NCBI RefSeq assembly: GCF_016545825.1
Contig: NC_052618.1
Span: forward strand, 48,678,196-48,742,195
Reading direction: 5' to 3'
Source: Eucalyptus grandis
Lineage: Eukaryota; Streptophyta; Magnoliopsida; Myrtales; Myrtaceae
Length of the DNA: 64,000 nucleotides
The translations under genes were made by a program, and so were the position numbers. Below the pieces are notes generated by a model that searched no databases, had not been told where the DNA came from, and was given only the letters and a program-made list of their open reading frames with translations. Each line of letters begins with the position of its first letter. Position 1 is the stretch's first letter. Positions 1 to 12,546 of this stretch are shown here, in pieces.

Positions 1-930
1 TGGGAACGAAATGGGTGCAACCATGCAGGCCCTAAGTTACTAGCCAGATCAGCAACTGGCCAACCTCACCTAATTGCGTGACCTCAAACGTCGTGGCTCA
101 CCTAAGGTTAGGTAATCTCAAGCAAGGGTAGCCAGCAACCAAATCTAGCCTCATCAGCCCCACTGGTGAGGTCGCATGAAGTGAGGATATTTTTGAAATT
201 ATGAAAGTTGAGTGAAGGCAAAGTTGAAAAAAAATGGCTTGGTAATGTAATTGCATTTTCTTAAAGCTCTCCAAAAAATTTGCTAAATGATATTTGTGCT
301 TTTCCAAGGGACTTTAAAACTCCAAAGGGCTTTGGTAATACAGAACCAAATGCACCCTTATTGACCGAGTTGTAGGGATGTATATATAGATAAAGTTTTG
401 AGACCAATTCTGTCCTTTGTATGCTTGATAGGATTTAATTCCTTTAATGCTTGGATATTGAACTAGCTATTACTTACTACCTCTACGAAGACAGGAGTAA
501 TCTCCTCCAACACTACAACAAAATTGTGAGAAATGCTAGAGATGTGTGCAAAAATTATTCACAATAAAGTGCCGCCAAACGGGACTTCAGCACAATTCAC
601 ATATAAACTTAATTACCGCTTAGTATTAGGTCTACTTCCCCTTAATTCATATCTTTTTGCATCAACGTGACTCAATTTGAATATCCAACTCCTACTTTAT
701 CCCTAGTCTCTTTCTTCGAATCAGACCATGTAGGTGGCACGGAAACTGGCATTGGGAGTAGTTCATCAATCAACCTTTGTTGCAAGTGTGGAAAAGAAAT
801 TCGATACCTTCATCTTAGGAAATTGCTAAAAGATAGCCCAAGTTCAAGCCCGTCATTATATATATAACTAGATCCATCTTCATTCAAAAGCTTAAACATT
901 CAAGTTATGGTCCATTTAAGCAATATTAAA
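1..930. other. Intergenic, no gene seen
   Basis: I find no coding exon here. The first 200 bases are rich in short words such as GCAAGGGT and GGCCAACC and resemble the word-rich cores of non-autonomous repeats seen near 48.0 kb. The stretch around 330-350 ending in ACCAAATGCACCC resembles a Tourist-like MITE end, but no second end was found in the window, so it may be a truncated element. Confidence 0.4.
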
Positions 931-1391
931 TAGGCGTGAGCATAGTTACGGGGATAGAACCTAAAACTCAAGAACCGGACCAATTGAAACCTATCCCTTG
1001 AATAAGTTTTTGTATTTTTCTTGGTCTATATCTTCGAGCAATCTTCCAATATTTCATGGCATTTAATGATGAGTATCTAATCTAAAACCACTAGTCCGAG
1101 CTTTCACTTTATGACTAAAACTTTTAGTTTATTAATGTTTCATTTTTTTCGTGTCTAAATATAATTTATAGTCAATTTAGCAGTATGTTTTGGTTATTAA
1201 ATGTGATAATTTACGACAATCGTTCAATTAATAATAGATATGGAACCTGAGTAGACCAGGGTAGGTTTCAAGTTCCAAGATATGCATGATATGTTCTAGA
1301 TTTCAAAAAATAAGAAATTTGTTCAACAAGTAAGTTCCAGGCTCTAGATGGAACATATACAAGACCTATAACCTGAAACCGCTCACCCCTA
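931..1391. mobile_element. hAT-like MITE with GGTTC-rich body
   Basis: The left end reads TAGGCGTGAGCA and the right end reads CGCTCACCCCTA, which are inverted repeats of one another with one mismatch. The 8 bases outside the left end (ATATTAAA) and right end (ATATTAGT) match at six positions, fitting an aged 8-bp hAT target duplication. The body repeats GGAACC/GGTTCC-like words near both ends. The ends are nearly identical to those of the large element at 53049-56178, so this looks like a small non-autonomous relative of the same family. It has no coding capacity. Confidence 0.6.
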
Positions 1392-1593
1392 ATATTAGTT
1401 ATTCCACACCACAATAATATTTCGATGTGGGACTTTTATTAACATGATTCGCATCCACATGTGCACTTAACATTTTCACCATGCCTCATTTATTATAATT
1501 ATGCAACATGACCTTTTGTAATGTAGTTACCAAAAGTAACGCATGATGTCTCTTCACATATATCATAAAGCTTTTGTATAACGGCCAATTTAG

Positions 1594-2146
1594 TAGAGGT
1601 GATAGGTTCCCAGTCTATTTCCAAAATTGGGAACCAGGGATTGGACTAGTCCAATGGAATCGGTCTAACATGAAGTGAAAGAGAAAAGGAGCTTGAAGGA
1701 TTTCTTTGTATTCGCTCTAATTTGATATGCATTCTTTGCATGTATTTATACTACCAAGTGTAAACAAAAAAGGAAAATTACCAAGCAAAAAAAAAAACAA
1801 TAAAAGGAAAATACAAAGATACATAATTATTTTTGAATCACTAATTGAAATCAATCTAAACCATAGATTGATTTAAGTATTGTCAATCAAATTAATTACA
1901 CAAATCATATCTCTAACACGGTCACATTAATCGAGATAGTGTTTAGTTCACATTTTATTAATTTTCTTAAAGAAAAAAAGTGATGTAGTCGATTTGGTCC
2001 AGTTTGCCTTTGGAACTGAGAACCAAACTGCCAAACTCTAGTTCCACTTTTAGGGACAAGGAACCAAACTGACACTTTTGGGAACTGGACCCAACTGGCC
2101 GGTTCAAGCAATTCCCAATTCGGGCAATCCATTTTGTTCACCCCAA
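1594..2146. mobile_element. Degenerate hAT-like MITE
   Basis: The left edge TAGAGGTGAT and the reversed right edge TTGGGGTGAA are similar to the TAGGGGTGA-type ends found elsewhere in the window. The interior carries many GGTTCC, GGGAACC and GGAACTGG words near each end (1606-1640 and 1995-2120). I could not find a matching 8-bp target duplication, so the exact limits are uncertain. Confidence 0.4.
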
Positions 2147-2915
2147 TAATTCAATCATATACTTTCAATTTCGGCAATGTAGCGATGACCTTTTAATGAT
2201 TTGTCAATATAGTTCTCTCCACCATTTTAGCTAAGAAATGGTTACAAGGATGCCGAATCAGCAATGGTTGATGGCCATGTCACATAGGACGGATGTTCCC
2301 AGCTGGGTATCCATGTAATGTTTTAAGTTTTAGCGGGAAAGTAATGGAGTTAAAGTTTGACTCGCCGGAAGTCCAGGCAAGCAAACCGGCTAGTGCGACT
2401 TCTCGACGTTCAAGTATATCGACGTGGTAGGTCATCACAACATTGGGCGTTGGCCATGCGTGAGAACAATTTTCTTAGGACGGTGGATGTGAAATAAAAA
2501 AATAAAATAAAATAAAAAATCTCTGTTTCCCATATTGCTCCAGTTTTCAGTCAAACCGTTATGAATGGCAAGATCACCCACTTGACCAGGTTTAGCCATT
2601 GAATAAGCTGCCTCGTTCATGCCTTCTTTCATGGAGATATATGCAGAGAGATGCACGACGAATAATGTGACATAGAGAAAGAGAGAGAGAGGTGTGACAT
2701 TTACGTCCTGTGTGCGAGCAAGCGAGCTTTGCATGGTTAGGGTTTTCCCGACCGGATTTCCTCTAGGAAAAACGTTTATCAGCTCAAGAGAATTTGAGTT
2801 TTGATGCTGATACATAAATGCTCTGCGCATTTGGACAAAGAGATGATTCAAACTCAACGAAACGAGAGCGATTTACATGTGAGAGAGTGAGATCGAGGAA
2901 CGCACATTTACTTGT

Positions 2916-2925
2916 CTATATAAAT
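2916..2925 (+). promoter_or_regulatory. TATA box of PQQ gene 1
   Basis: CTATATAAAT lies 60 bases upstream of the ATG at 2985. It is the only well-formed TATA motif just upstream of this gene. The third gene copy has TATTTATAAA at a similar distance (60825-60834), which supports a conserved promoter layout. Confidence 0.55.
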
Positions 2926-2984
2926 CGTGCGTGGGATTTGCCGAATCCACATCAAAGGAAAAGGAAATTAGTTTTTCAATCTCG

Positions 2985-5093
2985 ATGGCTAACATACACA
3001 TTCAGAAAACTCGCTGCATCTTCTGCATCTTCGCGATCACCACCGTTTGTCTTTTAGACAGCGCCGTTGCCGTGGTAATTAAGCTCCGACCCATCGTCGT
3101 GTATGTGTGTGGGTTCTTTTTCTTTTTCACTGCTTCTGTGTATGAGTTTAAGTATTTGATGTAGTGGCTAAACCATGGAGGCGATTTGAGAAACACGAGA
3201 AACGCTCGAGAAGAGATGTTGATCAGCCCGTCGACTGTCTCAGGTTTACAGTTGAGATGGAAGTTCTTCGCCGGAAAGGATATTTCCGCCACCCCGGCAA
3301 TAGCCAACGGCGTCGTGTATTTTCCCTCATGGAACGGCTACTTGTATGCTGTGAACGCATTCACCGGCGGTTTGATATGGCAGCAAAACCTAAGCGAGCT
3401 GACGGGGCTTAGGGGCACGGGAATTATAGTGAACGTAACGGTCTCAAGGTCAACCCCGACAATAGCCGGACGCCTCCTGATCGTCTCGATTTATGGACCT
3501 GCGGTTGTCATCGCTGTGAACCGATCAAATGGCAGGCTAATTTGGTTGACTCAGCTTGATCTACGGCCTCTAGCGGTGATAACGACCTCCGGAACGGCTT
3601 ATATGAGGTGGATGCAAATACTAATGAGAAAATAGTAACCTGTACCAAGAAAAATTACAAAGAATCCACACTATGAAAGAAACAGTGAACCTCATTTTGA
3701 ACCTGATGATTATGATCTCCTTTTTATCTTCGCAGGGCATTCTATGCCGGAGTATCTTCACTTGAGGTGACCTTACTTGGGGAGCAGTGTTGCACTTTCC
3801 GAGGCAGCTTGGCGAAGCTTAGTATTAGGTCAGGAGCAATCATATGGCAGACCTACACAATCCCAGACAACGGCGGTAAACGCGGCGGCTACTCCGGAGC
3901 GTCCATATGGGGAAGCAGTCCCGCGATCGATCCGAGAAGGAGACTTGTGTACGTAGGCACTGGGCAGCTCTACACAGTTCCACGAGAGGTCGCACAATGC
4001 CAAGAGAAGCAAAATAACCAAACCACAAAGCCAAGTCAACCCGACCAGTGCATAGGGCGGGATGTGAACTTCGATTCAATCATCGCATTCGACATCGAAT
4101 CGGGGAGGATCAGATGGGCACGGCAACTCGGGGGATACGACGTGTTTTACTTTGCTTGCTTGGTGCCAAATAATCCCGACTGTCCTCCCGGGCCGAACTT
4201 GGATGCGGACTTTGGCGAGGCTCCCATGTTACTCAGTATATCAGCGAATGGCACCCGGCGAGACATAGTAGCTGCCGTGCAAAAGAGTGGCTTTGCTTGG
4301 GCCCTAGACCGCGACACTGGGGCCATAGTATGGTTCAAAGTACGTACGCGTTTTCATTCCTTATTCTGCTGACATAGATGATGGATCTTCTTTGCCTAGT
4401 CACCACCTTAATTCTTGTGTATAATCCTGGAGGCAGCTCGGCATTATAGTCTCACTCTAATGCAATCTAGCGACGTAGACTCCTCAAAATTCTAGCCTAT
4501 CTGGACCTCTCCAGTATGCTTCATTTTCAATCTCCTCAGCAAGATGCAGTTCAACACCTTGTTGACATTCCATATTGCTCATCCCCACTTCAATGAGGAT
4601 AATCAATGATGAAATCGTATTTTAAAATGTGCAGTTGGCAGGGCCCGGTGGCCTAGAGGGAGGAGGCACATGGGGTGCAGCCACGGATGGACAACGAATC
4701 TACACCAACATCGCCAACAGCTATCGAGTGAGATTCACCCTCGCACCTTCGACCCAAACCACAACGGCAGGCGCGTGGGTCGCGCTTGATGCAAACACAG
4801 GCAAAATACTCTGGTCCACGGCGAACCCGAGCAACGAGATGGCGTCTGGGCCAGTCTCGGTAGTCAATGGCGTCGTTTTTGCAGGGTCACCTGCTCCCAA
4901 TGGTCCGTTATACGCAATGGAGGCAACAACGGGGAACATCTTATGGTCATTCAACACGGGAGCAACAATTTATGGGGGCGTGTCGGCAAGTTACGGGTGC
5001 ATCTACCTGGGGAACGGGTATACCGTTAGTACAGCTAAGTTCCATCCAACTTGGACACCAGGGACTTCCCTCTTCGCGTTCTGCCTGGGATGA
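2985..5093 (+). CDS. PQQ-repeat propeller protein, polyvinylalcohol dehydrogenase-like
   Basis: Four exons read cleanly: 2985-3074, 3165-3607, 3736-4339 and 4635-5093, giving 531 residues, about the usual length of plant proteins annotated polyvinylalcohol-dehydrogenase-like. Residues 1-29 form a secretory signal peptide (MANIHIQKTRCIFCIF start, hydrophobic core, AVA end), so export to the cell wall or secretory route is likely. The mature part shows at least seven PQQ-propeller docking motifs of the form AxxGxxxW (for example AVNAFTGGLIW, ALDRDTGAIVW, ALDANTGKILW), plus the family motifs WLNHGGDL, GKDISATPA and CCTFRGS. All introns are GT-AG. The ATG was chosen because it gives the signal peptide. 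Real substrate and cofactor use are not established for plant members, so the name is homology only. Fragment and pseudogene copies lie at 44.1 and 60.9 kb. Confidence 0.9.
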
Positions 5094-6945
5094 GGTGGCC
5101 ATCCATTTTTGGGCAAAGGACTAGCTTGTTCCATGCTCAAAAAGTCCATGTATATAGCAGTCAAGAGAAATAAAAGCAGGGCATGGTGGCTTTCGAGTTT
5201 CTATTGATCTATCGTAGCCGTGACTCAGGTCACTAAAAACAGATACTTTTGTGACTTTGACCTGTCAATTTAGCAGCAAAGGAGCCATACTATGCCAACC
5301 ATGCTAGATGGATCTGGCCTCCCCAGAGTTCCAACTTGTATAAAGAGCACGAGCTTAATGTCTGGCATAGGGTACATAAGAAAGAGAAACAATATAAGAT
5401 GTACCGGAATTTCAACTCATTACACAGGCAAGACCATCACAAGATCTCAGCGGGGAACACAAGGAGAAACACATTAGTGTCAACTCCATGGGAAAATTGA
5501 AAAGGCAAAAGTGACCCCATTTATAACTAATACTTGTAGAATGAAATCTTATCATGTCTTGTAAAATATTCATAAATTAAAACAGAGTGCTTACAGGAAA
5601 TATAGACAGAACAATTACCTAAGAAAAAGCAGCACATGTTTAGGCCCATATGATAATTAAACACATTAACCACCCAATTGCTCAGAGGGTAAAACACCCC
5701 TAAACAGGAAATGGTAATATCCCATACATGTTCTAGCATCTTGAATGATGATTAACTGGGAGCGTGGGACATTGCCAGAGTTGAGAACTTGTCTGCGGGA
5801 AAAGGCACTGAACAGAAAAGTAAGAGCAGTTTCTGTTATCTCACTTCTTTCTCTATGTAAAGTCCAGAGAGACCATCATGCCATACAAGATCACCTCCTC
5901 CACTCTACTTTAATCGGCTTCTCTGGAATTAGTATAAAATAAAAATGGTTAATCACAGGATATAGGACAATTCAAATCCTTGCTCAATCTGCACTTTTAA
6001 CCATAAAGAAGAAGAAAGGTAGCACACATAAAAACCATGCAGTAACAATATCAATCAACGGATCTTTCCTCTTCAGGCTCAAACAAGCATATTAAACATC
6101 AGAGAAATTTGAAAATAGATGTCAGATAACATGAAATGCGGATCCAAGCAAGACTGATAATTGGCCAGTTGGAAGGCAGTAAGGTTCTTGGAATGTAATC
6201 TCATTGTCGTCTATCAAAAGATCTACTACAATGGCTCACGAGTCAAACAACAACTAGATTCAATTGATATAAAGCTAAAAGATATATGTCTAACATAAAT
6301 TTCAGCATGAGGTGCAAAATGCAAAACCTAAAGAAAGGTAATTTGATGCATTACAACTCCATAATTCTTTATGCTAGGCATCACAAACAGAATCTATCAG
6401 ATTTGTGGGTGTCAAGAGTTTCATTTACAGTCCAGAAAAATGGGCCCGTTTCAGTGGAACATTCCTAACCTTCTTATAAGAGACCTTTATCTTTTCGTGA
6501 GATCATGTGTTTTACAAGAAATTTTGAAGTAACTCTTGCAGGAAAATAGTTTTCTTTTCATGCATATTTTCGATAGAATATGTCAAGTTTAACAGAATCC
6601 ATCTCATTATAAATTTGACCAAGTACTGTAACTTCAATCAAGAGACTGGTCCAGAGTTGGCCCATTGCATCTGAACTATGTATAGTGGAATGATATGCAT
6701 GGAACTGGCAGTAGATCTAGAAATTTTACTTCTTCACTGATATCTTGTTCTACAAGATGTTGGACACAAACACTTCATGTTATGTAGTCGAAGGATCATG
6801 ATTGTCTCAGGAAACCCTTTGATTTTAAAAGAATGATTCTCTTCTTTAAATTATAAACAGATAACTAGCACATTACAATGTAAAACATGTGCTCACACCT
6901 GCTATCATTACAGTAATACAAAAGTCACATTACTTAAGTTCTTAC
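5094..6945. other. 3' flank and spacer, no gene seen
   Basis: This AT-rich stretch follows the stop of the PQQ gene and precedes the last recognisable exon of the minus-strand IQD gene. It should contain the 3' UTR of the first and the last coding exon and 3' UTR of the second. I could not identify that IQD terminal exon with confidence; an acceptor near 6465 read on the minus strand gives only four codons before a stop. Confidence 0.4.
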
Positions 6946-9900
6946 CACCAAAATCTCTGGAAGATGTAAGAGATTTATCACTTCTAATTGTTCCTTTCCC
7001 AGATGCTTCGACAAGTCTCGAAGCTCTTGGTGAAAATGAACCTACTTTCCCATTGGTGGATGACGGCAATGAATGCCGCCTTGTTTCATTCATACCAATC
7101 CCAACTTGGGCAAGCCTAGGGGAGGTTTGTCCTCTTAGTCTGGCTTTTGCAGATTCAGTCGGCGCCATATAGCTGGGCACTCTTGTGGTGGGATGCTTCC
7201 CATTCTCTTTTTGGTCAATCTTCGCAGGCAAAGAAGCTCTTCTATGGGTGTTTTTTTCATGCTTTCCGTTCATGCCAGCATCCTTCAAGCCCAATTTCTG
7301 TTCAATTGGACCATTTTTTTCTGCAGGATGAGCACTAACAACTACCAGATGTTCTTGTAATTCATCAACTTGCTCTTCAGAGGCTGCTAATTTCAAATTT
7401 CCTTTCAGTTCAAATTCCGATTGTACTTCAATTTTGGACTCTTGCTCCACCTCAGATGAATGACTGACATCTTGCTGCATAACCAGAGGTTACTGAAGTT
7501 GGTTCATTCCCAAGACTGTCATCTGGTTTCTTTTATCAGCCTTCACCCCATCAGAAACCTCCTTTAAAAGATCATTAGTCCTTCTAAAATTAAGTTTTAC
7601 TTTCTCAATCTCATTCTCTGATTTATTTTGAACTGAATCTGCAATGTGACCAGAAAAATTTCTTGGGTAGCATTCAGGCTTATTGGATTCCGAAGATATG
7701 CCATTGGAGTCAGTCTTAACATTTGTACGAGGCAGTCGGCGAACACTTTGCTTGTGGCTACGCTGTTCGTCTTCCAGATTTTGATGCTTTGACTGAGGAT
7801 ATGATTGAGAATTTTCCTTTGGTAGTGAAGAGGCTTCCCAAAAACGAGACCTTGTCCATCGTTCAAGCCACATATAAGCAGAATTTGGATCTCCATGACC
7901 ATATTGAAGATGAAGAGGATTTGCAGGGCAAGATGAAGCAAGAAGCTGAGAGTATAAATAATGATTACAAAGCAATGAGTATTTCGTGTGCCTATTCCAG
8001 CTTAAAATATCATTCATGACAGGATATTTATCACCACTTATCCAAGGAAAATTGTTTAGTGCATCAACTAGGCCGATGGACACACATATCACATCAAGGC
8101 ATCATGTAAAGAAACCTACTTACATAGGCCAAATTCCAAGAATTTGATGACGGAGACCATCTTCCTATTCTTTAAGGAGGTCATCAACTTTCTTTGCTTA
8201 AAATTTCTTATAAGAAGACATATTCTCCCTATAACAAGTAAAGTTATTTGTCATCGATTGAAGCAGGAAGTTCATACATCACACCGAAACCCAGATACAG
8301 CATACAGAATCTTTTAAGCAAAGCTATTAAACAAACGTCAACTCCAAGGAATCATACTTTCTCCTCATGCAAAGGAACCCTCTATAACAGAGCATGATTT
8401 TTGAAGGAATACAGAAGCAATGCAATCTTACATATGAAATCCGAATACTTGCAATTTAAAGGAAGATTGCTCATCTAAAGGGGTAACTCTTCTGACCCAA
8501 ATTAAGAAAAGTACCCCATGCTTGTGCCAACACACACAAATAGAATACATATACAGATCTCACCTTTTGAATGAACACATCCTCAAGCAGTTTATCCTGG
8601 CCAGTTGCTGAAGGATTGCACAATTCCCAACCCTATTTAACAGAGAAAAAATAACAAAAAAAAAGTAAGCACAATTGCAGAAAAGGGAAAAATATGCTGA
8701 AATCAGTTAAAACAAAGGTGATATGAGTACGTGGAGTCCAGTATGTCACCAGTCCATATAAAAACAAAAAGACTGAAACTAAAGGTTATGAGTAAAGTGC
8801 ATGGATTTCAGTCACAGAGTGGGAAATTTTCTCACCTTTTTAGCACGAGCTAATTTCTGAATCTTTACAATGCCTCGCACACAGCAAAATGTGGCAATAG
8901 CTTGTTTTCTGACCAAGCGGCCACGGATGAATGCTTGCACCCTCACAATACCTTTGAGTGTTCTAAATGAACGCCGAGCCTGGCATGGGCATAGTACACA
9001 TTTGAACACGAGGTCAGTATATCCGAATGAAAAAGAATGAAATTCAAGAAAGCATGAAATGGAGCAGAACTATACGACACAACACATATATCAGTAATGC
9101 ATCAGAAATTCATTCGGCAATATTTGGAAGGAATGTAAACTTAGTTATTGATAATTATGGCTTGTGATTTAAATGCTTATTAATCAATCAAATCACCATT
9201 TGATAAAAAAGGCTTGTGATTCAAAAGCTCGTAAATTGATCAAATCACCAAAAACTTGTGACATGAATACCCTCTTCCATCTGACTTATTAACAAACAGG
9301 TCAGTCAAATGGACCAAAAAACCTAAGAATTCAAAGATTCTAGAAAGACTCATTACTTAGATTTTCCTGGCATCATAATGTAACTGGCATGCACTTGACA
9401 TGGGCTGTCCTATATCAGAGGAATAACTCACGAGAACATCTCATATTGCAAATATCAACAGTAGGATGTATTCAAAGGTAAGAAACATTCTCCAAATTAC
9501 TGATTTAATTATTAAACCAAGTTGCTCGATTACATAAGCAGAAAAGTTACAAGCAAGTTTAAAACAAAAATCAGTAGCTCCATAGAAGTTTATCATTTTG
9601 ACATTTCCAATGGACAATTCAGTCAGAGACACTATTAGTCTCACCTATTACAAACTTATCCAATCGGCTCCTGCAATTATACACAAACAATAGTAGCTTT
9701 AAAATACATATGAAGTACTGTGAAGTACTCTTACCCCAAGGACAAAAGCACCTTGAAAATTCTTGCCAGGAGGACACATATAGCACAAGAAAGATTCTCT
9801 AAATAAATTGCACGGTAAAGGGGAGCTGACAGTGTGGTTACAGAAGATTACCAGATATCCTCTAAACACAGCCTGTGCCTTAATAGCTGCTTTCTGAAGC

Positions 9901-10932
9901 CTATCATTTTCAGTATCTTCTAATAGGGCCAATACATTTGTATGTGTGTTACCATCATTTTCAGATGAAAGAATATTAGCATCATTAGGTGCAACAGCAT
10001 TTGTCCCTTTCCCGAAGTCCTCTTCACTCCTAATATTTGTAATGGAAATTGGCAATGAATTTGAAGGAGGCTCCACAACAATTTCAGTTGAGGGTGTCTT
10101 AGACGGAATTAAGGCCTCTCCTTTATGTCCAGAATTCTTTCCACAGAAAAGAAGAAATGCCATTAGATAATGAAGAATAACAAACATCAAACAAACAGAG
10201 TCAACATAGTTGCAAAGAATAGCAGATCAAAGAAGCACAATACTGATACTAAACAAAGAGTGAAGATACAGAACTGATAATGAACAAAGAGTGGAAGATA
10301 CAGAACACAACAAGAATTTCGACTACCATTACGCATTTTTCATTTTAATAAACAATTTGAGGCACCAGTCCCAAAACAACTTAGAAGGTACAAAGTGAGT
10401 GAACCAAATCCATCCATTTGGACACATACATATAATAGATTTCCAGGGCAAGAACTGCAATCACGTGAAGAGAGAAAATATCACAACTCAGAATCTACTT
10501 TGTTAATAAGTTTGTCAATACTATAGGTTGCCTCAGTCAGCAGTTTGGGATATTTCCCCTATGCACATGCACAGTAGCTGGTTACATAAAGAGAACCTAA
10601 CCGTTAGATGATACACCATCGTTACACTGACCACATCAAAAACCTCAGTTGGATACCAATGATAGGGGTACTCTATGACTATAAGTACCCTTACAGGATC
10701 AGAAGCCACTGAAGCTTTTACAGTAGAACTCATTCGAGAAACGAGATACTTTAGCCACAAGCGGCTGTGTGGCTATTCAAATCTATCACATTTCCATCAC
10801 CGAGGCAAGATAAGAGAGCTTGTTTATTTAAAAGACATCATACCGAAACATCTCCTTTTTTGGCAAACGAGACTTCGACGATTTCTTGCCAAGCAGTAAG
10901 GTCTTCAACCATTTTCCAGGTGTTCTACCCAT
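6946..10932 (-). CDS. IQ67-domain protein, IQD31/32 type, with in-frame stop
   Basis: Five minus-strand exons are supported: 10932-10844, 10136-9852, 8979-8836, 8632-8564 and 7945-6946. Exon 1 encodes MGRTPGKWLKTLLLGKKSSK, the basic IQD31/32 start. The IQ67 calmodulin-binding block is split over exons 2 and 3 (AQAVFRGYL, then ARRSFRTLKGIVRVQAFIRG and GIVKIQKLARAKK). Exon 5 carries DPNSAYMWLERWT and, later, the DUF4005 signature PSYMAPTESAKARLRGQ. IQD proteins are calmodulin-binding scaffolds on microtubules and membranes. Two oddities: a TAA at 7492-7490, in frame in exon 5, would end the protein before DUF4005; and exon 1 ends in phase 2 at its good donor while exon 2 starts in phase 0, so a small exon may be missing or a weak donor (GTCTTT, 15 bases on) is used. 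The last coding exon was not found. Confidence 0.82.
7490..7492 (-). other. Premature in-frame TAA in IQD exon 5
   Basis: The reading frame runs unbroken on both sides of this codon and both sides match IQD31/32 proteins, with the DUF4005 motif downstream in the same frame. A GT-AG intron that would remove the stop would be only about 20 bases, too short for plants. It is either a true nonsense mutation or a base error. Confidence 0.8.
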
Positions 10933-10966
10933 TTAACCGGGAAAGAAAGGAACCAAACCCTCCCGG

Positions 10967-10985
10967 ATATATATATATATATATA
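10967..10985. repeat. (AT)n microsatellite upstream of IQD gene
   Basis: A run of alternating A and T lies about 35 bases upstream of the IQD start codon, inside its likely 5' UTR or core promoter. Confidence 0.9.
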
Positions 10986-12508
10986 GAACAACCTGCAGAA
11001 GAACAAAAGCAACAAAAATTCACTATGAAAACTCTCAAATTCAATCCATTATAAACATATGAGCAACTCGTTGAAATTCAACAACCTAAATCCAAAAATA
11101 ATACACTCGTGAACAGTGCGAAATCCAAAATCCAATCAAATCAACGTAATAACCTCAAAGTTATCTTCTTTTTCATCGCCGCACACGCTCGAGCGCAGAA
11201 CATTTCTCTCCCTCTACAGACATTGTACTACTACTACTACCGACCAGCTCACGAGCTCTATCTGCCGCCTCGAACACTACATCCGCCACTGCTCAGCATA
11301 AACTCCAACGAAACGAAGCCACCAACTCCATCCTAAAACCGCTCCGTCGCATCGACTTCACGAGTCCAAAGAACAAAAAAAACCATTTCGAAACGGGGGA
11401 GATCTACTCAAAAACAAGTCTCGAGCGCCGTACGGAGAGCCCCGCGAACAGCAAATGCGCACCTTCAGTAGGACGACGACGAGGAGCGCGTCGACGGCGG
11501 CGGCCGCTGCTCTTCGCCGGCCGAGCGATCCACCGGCCGGCTGGCTGGCTGGCGCTCCCGCTCGTCGGTTGTCACTCCTGCAGTGGAACAAACCGCAACG
11601 GCAAGTTTTGGCGGAGACGAAAGGGACGCCGCAACTTCCACTCCTAATAGTACAAAATCGGGAGCTTATTTTTCATTTTTCTTCTTTTTCTCTTTTTTAC
11701 ATAAATGTATTTCATTAATCGCTCTGACGGCGCCGTTTCGGCGCCATCGCACGCGCATTAGCTGTCATCGGGAGTGATTAACCGCTTGATTAACTGTGCG
11801 TGCGGTGGCCACGTGGACGCAGGCGGGTGACTCGTGACCGGACCACGAGGAGGATGGTGGGGAGGGGAATAGCTGGACCCCACCTGTCCCCCCAACCCTA
11901 ACGGACAATCGCACGGACATCCGCGATTGACCTTTGGGCTTGGGCTTTTCCAACGACGCAATTTGAGGCCCACTTTGGGTCTCCAGAATTGAGGCCCGCC
12001 GAAAAAAGATGGGTCACTTCCGTGGGCCTTAGCTTCTCTGTCTTTCCGGAAAGGGCCGGCTGAAATCTAGGAGATTGTCGCCTGAGTTGGGTATTGGCCG
12101 GTGCTCGTTGGACCATGTCGGGCTCGCGCGGGGCTTCTCGGCATCACCGACTATGATTAATTGGGCCCGATCACGTGATGCGTGGTTGGATGAAAATTAT
12201 GCTTTATTTTATTTAGCGGAAAATAAATTATTGAGAAAACATTTTTCCTAAAAGCGATTGCTTGTATTACTTGAAATAATTAGTTAATGTAAAGTCATTG
12301 CAATATTGACAATAATTTATATTTAAATATTTTTACAGACAATAAAAATATTTCATTTTCATTCATTTTTTAAACGATATAAATGGTGATTATTAATAAA
12401 ATGTTTTCCACATCATTCATTTCTCTTGAAACTAAAGGAACCTAGATACATGTATACATTTGGCTTCTCTTGAAACTAAAGGAGCCTACATGTATACATT
12501 TGGCTTGT

Positions 12509-12546
<38 letters not shown>

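Noticed and set aside
2435..2857. 140-codon minus-strand frame upstream of PQQ gene 1
   Set aside because: No recognisable motif, uneven composition, and it overlaps the likely promoter of a clear gene.
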